A stretch of DNA of 12,875 nt from an uncultured Oscillospiraceae bacterium (lineage in GTDB: Bacteria; Bacillota; Clostridia; Oscillospirales; Oscillospiraceae): positions 1 through 12,875 of the forward strand of contig CANRHF010000039.1 of assembly GCA_947630345.1 (NCBI GenBank), written 5' to 3'. Below the pieces are notes generated by a model. That model was not told the DNA's origin and ran no database searches. It worked only from the letters and a program-made list of their open reading frames with translations. Of this stretch, positions 6,494 through 12,875 are shown piece after piece. A program made the translations under genes and the position numbers. The first letter of the stretch is position 1; every line of letters starts with the position of its first letter.

Positions 6494-6507
6494 TGTCCCA
6501 TGCGACA
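6494..6507. promoter_or_regulatory. Probable MarR operator over the transcription start
   Basis: TGTCCCATGCGACA is a 14-base palindrome in which every pair matches except one (C opposite C at positions 5 and 10). It begins two bases after the -10 and covers the expected +1, where bound MarR would block initiation. MarR repressors of efflux operons commonly autoregulate this way. The assignment to this MarR is inference. Confidence 0.5.
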
Positions 6508-6528
6508 TAAGTAGAAGGTGGTAGTTTT

Positions 6529-6966
6529 TTGAAACGAAAGATCCCTAGGATCCGGGCCCTCCACTGGGCCACGGACCAGATGATGAGCGAGGCCCTGTCC
6601 CAAATGGAGCTCACCGCCTCCCAGGGGGTGGTGCTGGGGTACTTAAGCCGGCAGCAGGAGGCCAAATGCCCCCGGGACATCGAGGAGGCGTTCCACTTAA
6701 GCCATGCCTGCACGGCAGGGATCCTGTCCCGGCTGGAGAAGAAGGGCTTTCTGGAGTTTAAGCCCGACGAAAGCGACCGCCGCTGCAAGCGGGTCTACCT
6801 GACGGAGAAGGCCGCCGCCGTCCATGCCCATATGCTGGAGTGTATCGCCGGCATCGAGGCCCGGATGATCCAGGACTTTACCCTGGAGGAGCAGCAGCAG
6901 TTTGTGGCGCTGCTGGACCGGGCCATCGCCAACATGGGAAGTCAAGTAATGAAGGAGGAATCGTAA
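6529..6966 (+). CDS. MarR-family transcriptional regulator, likely repressor of the downstream exporter
   Basis: A 145-residue winged-helix regulator of normal MarR length. Helix-turn-helix region: LTASQGVVLGYLSRQQEAKCPRDIEEAF, then the recognition helix around HLSHACTAGILSRLEKKGFLEF (about 57-77). The wing carries DRRCKRVYLT (83-92), matching the family's D-x-R-x-K-x-x-x-LT pattern. Translation starts at TTG 6529 with AGGTGG seven bases upstream; no nearby in-frame ATG is better. It is the first gene of an operon with two ABC exporter halves (4-base gap to the next gene), the classic layout for ligand-responsive repression of a multidrug or toxic-compound pump. Cysteines at 47, 61, 86 and 105 could allow redox sensing, but nothing proves it. 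Confidence 0.92.
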   Translation: MKRKIPRIRALHWATDQMMSEALSQMELTASQGVVLGYLSRQQEAKCPRDIEEAFHLSHACTAGILSRLEKKGFLEFKPDESDRRCKRVYLTEKAAAVHAHMLECIAGIEARMIQDFTLEEQQQFVALLDRAIANMGSQVMKEES

Positions 6967-6970
6967 CGCG

Positions 6971-8716
6971 ATGATTAGACGACTGGCCCGGTGCATCCGG
7001 GAATACGCCCTGGCCGCCATCATGAGCCCCGTGTGCATGATCGGGGAGGTGGCCATGGAGGTGCTGATCCCCACGCTGATGAAGGATCTCATCGACAAGG
7101 GCATCGATGTGGGAGACATCGGCTTTGTGGCCCGGCAGGGTGGACTTTTGGCCCTGTGCGCGGTGTGCTCGCTGTGCTTCGGCGGGCTGTCCGCCATTTT
7201 GGCGTCCTACGCCGGCACGGGCTTCGCCCGGAACCTGCGCCACGATATGTACTATAAGGTGCAGACTTTCGACTTTGCTAATATCGACAAGTTTTCCACC
7301 TCCAGCATCGTCACCCGGCTCACCACCGACGTGGCCAATTTGCAGATGACCTTCCAGATGTCCATCCGCATGGCCATCCGCTGCCCCATGATGCTGATTT
7401 TGGCCAGCATCATGGCCTACCGGATCAGCCCCAGGCTGTGCGTGGTGTATGTGGTGGTGCTGCCCCTGCTGGCGGTGGGGATGTTTGTGTTTGTGACCCT
7501 GGTCCACAGCATTTTCGAGCGGGTGTTCAAAACCTACGACAAGCTGAACAACGTGATCCAGGAGAATCTCCACGGCATCCGGGTGGTCAAGTCCTTCGTC
7601 CGGGAGGAGCGGGAGACGGAAAAGTTCACCACCATCTCCCAGAAGATCTATGACGACTTCTGCAAGGCCGAGGGGATCATGGCCTTCTCCAATCCTCTGA
7701 TGCAGCTGTGCGTCTACACCTGCGTCATTGCTATTTCCTTCCTGGGGGCCCATTACATCGTGGAGTCCGGCAACTCCGACGTCCTGGGAGGCCTGACCAC
7801 CGGCGGCCTGACATCCATGTTTACCTACACCACCCAAATTTTGAGCGGTCTGATGATGCTCTCCATGGTCTTTGTGACCTTGACCATGAGCCGGGCCCCC
7901 CTGCACCGGACCTACGAGATCCTGGTGGAGGAGCCGGAGCTTCGGAACTCGGAAAACCCGGTGACCCAGGTAAAGGATGGCTCCATCGACTTTGAGGATG
8001 TGTCCTTCCGCTATTCCAAGACTGCCGGCAGGAACGCTCTGGAGGACATCGACCTGCACATCGCCCCGGGCCAGACCGTGGGCATCCTGGGGGGCACCGG
8101 CTCCGCCAAGTCCACCCTGGTCCAGCTGATCCCCCGGCTCTACGACGCCACCGGCGGCGCGGTGAAGGTGGGCGGCGTGGATGTGCGGGACTACGACATC
8201 CGCGCCCTCCGGGAGCAGGTGGCCATGGTGCTGCAAAAGAACGAGCTGTTCTCCGGCACCATTAAAGAGAACCTCCGCTGGGGCAACCCCGACGCCACCG
8301 ACGAGGAAATGGTCCACGCCTGCCGCCTGGCCTGCGCCGACGAGTTTATCCAGACCTTCCCCGACAAATACGACACCCACATCGAGCAGGGCGGCGCCAA
8401 CGTCTCCGGCGGCCAGAAGCAGCGGCTGTGCATCGCCCGGGCCCTGCTGAAAAAGCCCAAGATTCTGATCCTGGACGACTCCACCTCCGCCGTGGACACC
8501 CACACCGACGCCATGATCCGCAAGGCCTTCCGGGAAGAGATCCCCGGCACCACCAAGCTGATCATCGCCCAGCGGGTGGCCTCCGTGGAGGACGCGGACC
8601 TGATCCTGGTGCTGGACGGCGGCAAGATCGCCGCCGCCGGGAAGCATGAGGAGCTGCTGGAGACTTCTCCCATTTACCAGGAGGTCTACCAGTCCCAGAC
8701 GAAGGGAGGGAAGTGA
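6971..8716 (+). CDS. Heterodimeric ABC exporter subunit with degenerate ATP site
   Basis: A 581-residue half-transporter. A six-helix exporter domain fills about 1-320 and the nucleotide-binding domain about 338-581. Motifs: Walker A GGTGSAKST at 374-382, where Ala replaces the Gly normally before Lys; Q-loop around 422; signature VSGGQ at 478-482; Walker B ILILDD at 498-503, with Asp503 in place of the catalytic Glu; and IIAQR, with Gln534 in place of the H-loop His. Asp for Glu together with Gln for His marks the non-hydrolysing half of heterodimeric exporters such as BmrCD, LmrCD and TM287/288, whose partner supplies the active site. A GGTGSxKS Walker A is, from memory, a recurring variant in this subgroup. 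AAGGAGG (6952-6958) precedes the ATG. The partner follows directly. Drug or lipid-like substrates are likely but unknown. Confidence 0.94.
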   Translation: MIRRLARCIREYALAAIMSPVCMIGEVAMEVLIPTLMKDLIDKGIDVGDIGFVARQGGLLALCAVCSLCFGGLSAILASYAGTGFARNLRHDMYYKVQTFDFANIDKFSTSSIVTRLTTDVANLQMTFQMSIRMAIRCPMMLILASIMAYRISPRLCVVYVVVLPLLAVGMFVFVTLVHSIFERVFKTYDKLNNVIQENLHGIRVVKSFVREERETEKFTTISQKIYDDFCKAEGIMAFSNPLMQLCVYTCVIAISFLGAHYIVESGNSDVLGGLTTGGLTSMFTYTTQILSGLMMLSMVFVTLTMSRAPLHRTYEILVEEPELRNSENPVTQVKDGSIDFEDVSFRYSKTAGRNALEDIDLHIAPGQTVGILGGTGSAKSTLVQLIPRLYDATGGAVKVGGVDVRDYDIRALREQVAMVLQKNELFSGTIKENLRWGNPDATDEEMVHACRLACADEFIQTFPDKYDTHIEQGGANVSGGQKQRLCIARALLKKPKILILDDSTSAVDTHTDAMIRKAFREEIPGTTKLIIAQRVASVEDADLILVLDGGKIAAAGKHEELLETSPIYQEVYQSQTKGGK

Positions 8717-8718
8717 CG

Positions 8719-10617
8719 ATGCCCCCTGTCAAATTCCGCGGCGACGGCCGCATGGCCAAAAATCCCATGCAGACCCTTGCCCGGCTGTTCCGGTATATGA
8801 AGCCCTACCTGGGCACCATCATCGTGGTATGCGTGTGCATCCTGCTGACCACCCTGGCCCAGGTGGCCAGCAACAAGTCCCTGGAATATCTGGTGGACGA
8901 CTACGTCATGCCCCTTCTGGGCCAGGCGGCGCCGGACTATGGCCCGCTGATCCGGTTCCTGGTGGTCATGGCCTGCGTGTACCTGGTGGGTATGGTGGGG
9001 TCCTTCCTGTCCAACTTCCTGATGATCCGGGTGAGCCAGGGGACCCAAAAGAAGATCCGGGATGAGCTGTTCATTCATATGCAGACCCTGCCCATCCGCT
9101 ATTTCGACACCCACACCGTGGGCGACATCATGAGCCGCTACACCAACGATATCGACACCCTGCGGCAGATGATCTCCCAGTCCATTCCCCAGTGCATTTC
9201 CTCCGTGACCACCATCGTGGTGGTGTTCCTGACCATGCTCTTCACCTCGCCGCTGCTGACGCTGCTGGTCATTTTGTCGGTGATCGGGATTTTCTACGTC
9301 ACCAGGTTTATCGCCGGCAAGTCCGCCCGGTTCTTCCTGAACCAGCAGAAGTCCCTGGGCGCGGTGAACGGCTATGTGGAGGAGATGATCAACGGCCAGA
9401 AGGTGGTCAAGGTCTTCTGCCACGAGGACGTGACCAAAAAGGAGTTCGATCAGCTCAACGACGACCTCCGCTCCAACGCCTTCAAGGCTGGGGCCTATTC
9501 CAATATGATGGGCCCCATCAACAACAACTTAGGCTACATCCAGTACGCCATCCTGGCCATCGCCGGCGGCATTATCGCCGTGACGTCGGGCCAGAGCGTG
9601 CTGACCCCCGCCGCCCTTGCCAGCTTTCTGCTCATGTCCCGGTCCTTCAATATGCCCATCGGCCAGGTGAGCAACCAGATCAACGCCATCGTCATGGCTC
9701 TGGCCGGCGCGGAGCGGGTCTTTGAGCTGATGGATGAGCCCAGCGAGGAGGACCATGGCTACGTCACCCTGGTCAACGCCCGCATCACGCCCGACGGCGC
9801 CGTGACCGAGTGCCCGGAGCGGACGGGCCAGTGGGCCTGGAAGCATCCCCATCAGGCCGACGGCACCGTGACCTACGTTCCCCTCCGGGGCGACATTACC
9901 ATGTATAACGTGGACTTTGGCTACGTCCCGGACAAGACGGTGCTCCACGACGTGACCCTCTACGCCAACCCGGGCCAGAAGGTGGCCTTCGTGGGGGCCA
10001 CCGGCGCGGGGAAGACCACCATCACCAACCTCATTAACCGGTTCTACGACATTGCCGACGGCAAGATCCGCTACGACGGCATCAACATCAACAAGATCCG
10101 CAAGCCGGACCTGCGCCGGAGCCTGGGCATCGTGCTCCAGGACACCAATCTGTTCACCGGCACGGTGATGGACAACATCCGCTACGGCAACCTCCAGGCC
10201 AGCGACGAGGACTGTATCCGGGCGGCCAAGCTGGCCAACGCCCACGACTTCATCACCCGCCTGCCGGAGGGCTATAACACCATGCTCACCGGCAACGCGG
10301 CCCGGTTGAGCCAGGGCCAGCGGCAGCTGATCGCCATTGCCCGGGCGGCGGTGGCGGATCCCCCGGTGATGATCCTGGACGAGGCCACCTCCTCTATCGA
10401 TACCCGGACCGAGGCCCTGGTCCAGAAGGGCATGGACGCGTTGATGCAGGGCCGGACCACCTTCGTCATCGCCCACCGGCTGTCCACGGTCATGAATTCC
10501 GACTGCATCATGGTTCTGGACCACGGCCGGATCATCGAGCGGGGCTCCCACGAGGAGCTGATCGCCCAGAAGGGCACCTACTACCAGCTCTACACCGGCG
10601 CGTTCGAGCTGGAGTAA
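8719..10617 (+). CDS. Heterodimeric ABC exporter subunit with canonical ATP site
   Basis: A 632-residue half-transporter that completes the pair with the upstream gene. The membrane domain covers about 28-330. An insert of about 45 residues (about 345-390, containing ECPERTGQWAW and HPHQADGTVTYV) separates it from the nucleotide-binding domain; such an insert is seen in one of the two subunits in many Firmicutes pairs. Motifs are intact: Walker A GATGAGKTT at 426-434, Walker B VMILDE at 550-555 with catalytic Glu555, and AHR with His586. The signature reads LSQGQ (530-534), a mild deviation that would face the partner's degenerate site, as expected. The frame also opens at GTG 8713 overlapping the previous stop, but AGGGAGGG (8703-8710) is better spaced for the ATG at 8719. 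A strong terminator follows. Confidence 0.94.
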   Translation: MPPVKFRGDGRMAKNPMQTLARLFRYMKPYLGTIIVVCVCILLTTLAQVASNKSLEYLVDDYVMPLLGQAAPDYGPLIRFLVVMACVYLVGMVGSFLSNFLMIRVSQGTQKKIRDELFIHMQTLPIRYFDTHTVGDIMSRYTNDIDTLRQMISQSIPQCISSVTTIVVVFLTMLFTSPLLTLLVILSVIGIFYVTRFIAGKSARFFLNQQKSLGAVNGYVEEMINGQKVVKVFCHEDVTKKEFDQLNDDLRSNAFKAGAYSNMMGPINNNLGYIQYAILAIAGGIIAVTSGQSVLTPAALASFLLMSRSFNMPIGQVSNQINAIVMALAGAERVFELMDEPSEEDHGYVTLVNARITPDGAVTECPERTGQWAWKHPHQADGTVTYVPLRGDITMYNVDFGYVPDKTVLHDVTLYANPGQKVAFVGATGAGKTTITNLINRFYDIADGKIRYDGININKIRKPDLRRSLGIVLQDTNLFTGTVMDNIRYGNLQASDEDCIRAAKLANAHDFITRLPEGYNTMLTGNAARLSQGQRQLIAIARAAVADPPVMILDEATSSIDTRTEALVQKGMDALMQGRTTFVIAHRLSTVMNSDCIMVLDHGRIIERGSHEELIAQKGTYYQLYTGAFELE

Positions 10618-10632
10618 ATCGAATCTCTCGCA

Positions 10633-10664
10633 AAAAGGGCAGGCGAACGAACGCCTGCCCTTTT
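10633..10664 (+). terminator. Rho-independent terminator of the marR-exporter operon
   Basis: A GC-rich 9-base-pair stem (10637-10645 with 10652-10660, loop AACGAA) is extended by AAAA/TTTT to 13 pairs. The T run at 10661-10664 is on the plus strand, and the A run on the left makes the element bidirectional. Confidence 0.88.
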
Positions 10665-10698
10665 CATATACGGAGGACCATTGGGGAACTCCACATAC

Positions 10699-10725
10699 AA
10701 AAACCGGCTCCCTGGCGGGAGCCGG
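10699..10725 (-). terminator. Rho-independent terminator of the zinc-ribbon gene
   Basis: A perfect 9-base-pair stem (10704-10712 with 10717-10725) with a 4-base loop is followed on the minus strand by five T residues (10699-10703 are all A on the plus strand). It lies 12 bases beyond the stop of the zinc-ribbon gene. Confidence 0.88.
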
Positions 10726-10736
10726 AATTTTATGAA

Positions 10737-11018
10737 TCAGCCTTGCTGGGCACGCATCTGCGCGAAGCACTCGCTGCAGTAAACGGGCCGGTCGGAACGG
10801 GGCTGGAAGGGGACTTTCGCTTCTCCGCCGCAGCGGGCGCAGGTCGCGGTGAAGAACTCACGGGGACCACGGGCGCTGTTCTTGCGGGCGTCACGGCAGG
10901 CCTTGCAGCGCTGGGGCTCATTCTGGAAGCCGCGCTCCGCGTAAAATTCCTGCTCGCCGGCAGTGAAAACGAATTCCTTGCCGCACTCTTTGCATACTAA
11001 CGTTTTGTCTTCGTACAT
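10737..11018 (-). CDS. Small protein with two zinc ribbons
   Basis: A 93-residue cytoplasmic protein with four CxxC knuckles in two pairs: Cys9/Cys12 with Cys38/Cys41, and Cys60/Cys63 with Cys81/Cys84. The first ribbon (MYEDKTLVCKECGKEFVF and the QNEPQRCKACR stretch) matches the probable zinc-ribbon family zf-trcl. The second (CARCGG, then VPFQPRSDRPVYCSECF) matches the CxxC-CxxC family often fused to it in clostridia. The function is unknown; RNA or nucleic-acid binding is the usual guess for such ribbons. GAGAGGT (11026-11032) precedes the ATG by seven bases. The gene has its own consensus promoter and terminator, so it is monocistronic although it lies just downstream of ruvB on the same strand. 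Confidence 0.9.
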   Translation of the reverse strand: MYEDKTLVCKECGKEFVFTAGEQEFYAERGFQNEPQRCKACRDARKNSARGPREFFTATCARCGGEAKVPFQPRSDRPVYCSECFAQMRAQQG

Positions 11019-11112
11019 TGATTTTACCTCTCTTCGGATGTTGTGCCCCGTGAACCCGGAAAAACAGGAGATACGCAGGGGTTTATTCGCGGCGATCTAC
11101 GCCACAATTGTT

Positions 11113-11141
11113 ATTATAAACGTGTTTTTTAAATTTGTCAA
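11113..11141 (-). promoter_or_regulatory. Perfect consensus sigma-A promoter for the zinc-ribbon gene
   Basis: On the minus strand, TTGACA (11136-11141) and TATAAT (11113-11118) are exactly 17 bases apart, a full match to the consensus. The expected start near 11106 leaves an untranslated leader of about 88 bases. The surrounding DNA (11100-11192) is AT-rich. Confidence 0.88.
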
Positions 11142-11192
11142 TAGAATCTAAAATAAAACTCTAAATTTTTCCGGATTTATGCAAAATTCCAG

Positions 11193-12230
11193 TTAAATTG
11201 AAAATTGAGTCTGACCCTCGAAGGGGATGTGGAGGTGATCATAGGCGGCGGGGGTGGCGCAGCGGCCCCGGGGGGTGCGGGTGAGGAAGCCCAGCTGCAT
11301 CAGATAGGGCTCGTAGATGTCCTCCAGGGTCACCGCCTCCTCCCCAATGGTGGCGGCCAGGGTCTCCAAGCCCACCGGCCCGCCGCCGTAATTCTGGATG
11401 ATGGCGGTGAGCATCCTTCGGTCGATGGCGTCCAGGCCCAGCTGGTCCACCTCCATCTGCTTCAGCGCCAGATCCGCGGCCTCCCGGGTGATGGTGCCGT
11501 TGCCCTTGACCTGGGCAAAGTCCCGAACCCGCCGAAGGAACCGGTTGGCGATTCGGGGGGTGCCCCGGCTCCGGGAGGCGATCTCCCGGGCGCCCTGGGG
11601 ATCGATGTCCATGCCCAAAATGGCGGCGGAACGGGTGACAATTTTCATCAGCTCGTCTGGGGTGTACAGCTCCAGTCGCAGGCTGACCCCGAACCGGTCC
11701 CGGAGGGGCGCGGTCAGCTGGCCGGCCCGGGTGGTGGCCCCCACCAGGGTAAATTTGGGCAGGTCCAGGTGGAGGGAGTTGGCGGAGGGCCCCTTGCCCA
11801 CGATGATGTCGATGGCGAAATCCTCCATGGCGGGGTACAAAATCTCCTCCGACACCCGGTTGAGCCGGTGGATCTCGTCGATAAACAGCACGTCCCCCGG
11901 ACTCAGGTTGGTCAGCAGGGCCACCAGGTCCCCGGGCTTTTCAATGGCCGGGCCGGAGGTGATGCGGATGCCCACCCCCATCTCGTTGGCGATGATCCCC
12001 GCCAGCGTGGTCTTGCCCAGGCCGGGAGGCCCATAGAGCAGGGTGTGGTCCAGGGGCTCGTTCCGCCGGCGGGCGGCCTCGATGTAGACGGACAGGTTTT
12101 CCTTGGCCTTCTCCTGCCCGGTGTAGTCCCGGAGTAGCCGGGGCCGAAGGCCCACCTCCCCCGCGTCCTGGGGCGCGAAGGTGGGGGAAACCAGAGGGGC
12201 GGACAGATCCTGAGAAAATTCCAGACTCAT
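11193..12230 (-). CDS. ruvB: Holliday junction branch migration helicase RuvB
   Basis: A 345-residue AAA+ ATPase of full family length. RuvB hexamers pump DNA through the RuvA-bound Holliday junction during recombination and repair. Visible marks: LRPRLLRDYTGQEKAKENL at about 28-46, Walker A GPPGLGKTT at 67-75, Walker B DEIH at 118-121, GATTRAGQLTAPLRDRFG at about 164-181 (sensor 1 and arginine-finger region), GTPRIANR (sensor 2) at about 223-230, and the C-terminal winged helix with QNYGGGPVGLETLA and TPRGR. AAGGAGG (12235-12241) lies four bases before the ATG. ruvA and ruvC, which often precede ruvB, are not seen within the 640 bases upstream; that stretch is noncoding repeat-like DNA. No convincing terminator follows. 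Confidence 0.97.
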   Translation of the reverse strand: MSLEFSQDLSAPLVSPTFAPQDAGEVGLRPRLLRDYTGQEKAKENLSVYIEAARRRNEPLDHTLLYGPPGLGKTTLAGIIANEMGVGIRITSGPAIEKPGDLVALLTNLSPGDVLFIDEIHRLNRVSEEILYPAMEDFAIDIIVGKGPSANSLHLDLPKFTLVGATTRAGQLTAPLRDRFGVSLRLELYTPDELMKIVTRSAAILGMDIDPQGAREIASRSRGTPRIANRFLRRVRDFAQVKGNGTITREAADLALKQMEVDQLGLDAIDRRMLTAIIQNYGGGPVGLETLAATIGEEAVTLEDIYEPYLMQLGFLTRTPRGRCATPAAYDHLHIPFEGQTQFSI

Positions 12231-12352
12231 AGGGCCTCCTTAAAAAGAAGAAAATCGAAGATTTAATATGTACGGGGCAAGAAACCGCCGTTTTACCTTT
12301 TTATTTCCGTGCATTCCTTGTCGCCAATGCTCCCCCTACCCATGCCGGGGGC

Positions 12353-12382
12353 CCTACTTTCTTGCTCCTGCAAGAAAGTAGG
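12353..12382. repeat. Long perfect palindromic hairpin
   Basis: CCTACTTTCTTGC (12353-12365) pairs perfectly with GCAAGAAAGTAGG (12370-12382) around a TCCT loop, 13 base pairs. No T run follows on either strand, so it is not a normal terminator. A smaller C5/G5 hairpin (12332-12336 with 12347-12351) sits just before it. From memory, similar GCAAGAAAGTAGG palindromes recur as dispersed intergenic repeats in several bacteria. Confidence 0.7.
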
Positions 12383-12393
12383 CAAAGAACAGG

Positions 12394-12491
12394 CTTAAGG
12401 GGGCGCTTCGAGCAAAGGCGTTTGTTAAGGTATGATTGCCACCGGCAATCATTGTAATTTTGATTCGCTGCGCGGAGCACCACCCCTTAAG
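12394..12491. repeat. Nested inverted repeats inside the element
   Basis: CTTAAGGGG (12394-12402) is exactly complementary to CCCCTTAAG (12483-12491). Between them lies a second perfect hairpin: ATGATTGCC (12432-12440) pairs with GGCAATCAT (12444-12452) around ACC. The two together could fold as one closed structured arm. Confidence 0.55.
12400..12420 (+). repeat. Left copy of an exact 21-base inverted repeat
   Basis: The sequence starting GGGGCGCTTCGAGC is repeated, exactly and in inverse orientation, at 12836-12856. Beyond the repeat, 12383-12390 (CAAAGAAC) roughly mirrors GCTTCTTTGC near the window end, so the repeat may be longer but diverged. Confidence 0.85.
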
Positions 12492-12501
12492 AACCCCCCG
12501 C

Positions 12502-12517
12502 CGCCTCGCCAGAGGCG
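12502..12517. repeat. Short GC-rich hairpin
   Basis: CGCCTC (12502-12507) pairs with GAGGCG (12512-12517) around a GCCA loop. It is six base pairs and lies just right of the nested arm. Confidence 0.45.
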
Positions 12518-12562
12518 CTGGAGGAAATATGAAGGTGGCCTACGGCTCGTCTACCGTGAATT

Positions 12563-12635
12563 TGAGAAACCAATTATGCAGCGTTCAAAATTCTGCCAAG
12601 CGCTGATTGGAAGATTTTACTAGTGGAGTTTCTTA
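12563..12635. other. Possible three-part RNA-like fold in AT-rich DNA
   Basis: TGAGAAAC (12563-12570) can pair with GTTTCTTA (12628-12635), with one G-U pair. Inside it, CAAT (12571-12574) pairs with ATTG (12606-12609) and CAGCG (12579-12583) pairs with CGCTG (12601-12605). The helices stack in a consistent order with a bulge between them. The inner stems are short, so chance is possible. Confidence 0.3.
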
Positions 12636-12835
12636 ATCGGTGCCCAGAACAAAGCAACATTTTTACTTCTATTTTGGCGCAGCTCCCATTTTTCGCCAGT
12701 GCGACAATTAACGGAACGCACAATTTAATACGCTGCACTGTAATTTACACATCTCTACGTTAGAAAGCCCGTAAGCCCACATATGTTCTCCGCTTTTAGC
12801 AAATATTGGGGAGCGGCGGGGGATTCCAAAGGGGG

Positions 12836-12856
12836 CGCCTTTGCTCGAAGCGCCCC
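12836..12856 (-). repeat. Right copy of the 21-base inverted repeat
   Basis: Exact reverse complement of 12400-12420. It is followed by a diverged stretch and then CTTCTTTGCT at the last bases, which mirrors the region left of the other copy. The window ends before showing whether the 13-base-pair hairpin is repeated here too. Confidence 0.85.
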
Positions 12857-12875
12857 TTTGGTCGGCTTCTTTGCT

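Larger units (their letters stand above)
12231..12875. other. Noncoding region with hairpins and inverted repeats
   Basis: About 645 bases upstream of ruvB hold no gene I can support. The frames open here are short and have no recognisable product. Composition shifts from the GC-rich coding DNA to mixed and then AT-rich DNA (about 12555-12780). The stretch contains a 13-base-pair hairpin, an exact 21-base inverted repeat at 12400-12420 and 12836-12856, and several smaller hairpins, listed separately. It resembles a nonautonomous repeat element or an accumulation of palindromic repeats. The right-hand part continues beyond the window. I could not define a clear ruvB promoter in it. Confidence 0.6.

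Noticed and set aside
6878..8647. 589-codon minus-strand frame opposite the first exporter subunit
   Set aside because: It is antisense to an intact ABC gene with all domain motifs; the His/Gly/Val-rich composition is an artefact of GC-rich third positions.
11142..11192. Terminator for ruvB
   Set aside because: Only a weak five-pair stem with a G-U pair and a long loop can be drawn in this AT-rich stretch, so I did not list it.
12353..12382. Long hairpin as a terminator or CRISPR-like repeat
   Set aside because: There is no T run on either side, and it occurs once in full in the window, with no regularly spaced direct repeats.
12301..12483. 60-codon minus-strand open frame across the palindromic repeat
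   Set aside because: Its sequence is a translation of the hairpin and repeat DNA, it has no good ribosome site, and it resembles spurious proteins predicted from dispersed repeats.
12529..12606. 25-codon plus-strand frame with GGAGG four bases before ATG
   Set aside because: The ribosome-like site is real, but the peptide is tiny, has no recognisable features, and overlaps the predicted stems. Not enough to call a gene.

Overview
The window looks like chromosomal DNA of a GC-rich gut Firmicute, probably a clostridium of the Oscillospiraceae type. That placement is inferred from GC-rich codon third positions, strong GGAGG ribosome binding sites and the gene families present (DUF1836, DegV, a clostridial double zinc-ribbon protein, RuvB). 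No marker gene settles the species.

Layout from left to right: the 3' end of an ABC exporter gene is coupled to a small RluA-type pseudouridine synthase (1-1301, +). A DUF1836 regulator (1334-1903, -) and a DegV/FakB-like fatty-acid-binding protein (2070-2939, +) diverge from a shared intergenic region with two good sigma-A promoters. A membrane-anchored CapA-like protein (2991-4436, -) diverges from a two-gene operon encoding an XRE regulator with membrane segments and a four-helix membrane protein (4612-5467, +). A compact amidohydrolase (5504-6352, -) diverges from a MarR regulator followed by two ABC exporter half-transporters (6529-10617, +). A small two-zinc-ribbon protein (10737-11018, -) and ruvB (11193-12230, -) follow. 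The last ~640 bases contain no convincing gene. They hold hairpins and an exact 21-base inverted repeat, and look like a noncoding mobile or repeat element that runs off the window end.

The most coherent functional unit is marR plus the exporter pair. The first half-transporter has Asp in place of the catalytic Glu and Gln in place of the H-loop His. The second has intact motifs. This is the pattern of heterodimeric exporters with one degenerate ATP site, and such pairs are often controlled by an upstream MarR repressor of drug or toxic-compound efflux. A palindrome lies over the expected marR transcription start.

I see no CRISPR array, tRNA, rRNA, phage gene or transposase, and no clearly new multi-gene system. 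The least explained DNA is the inverted-repeat region at 12329-12875.
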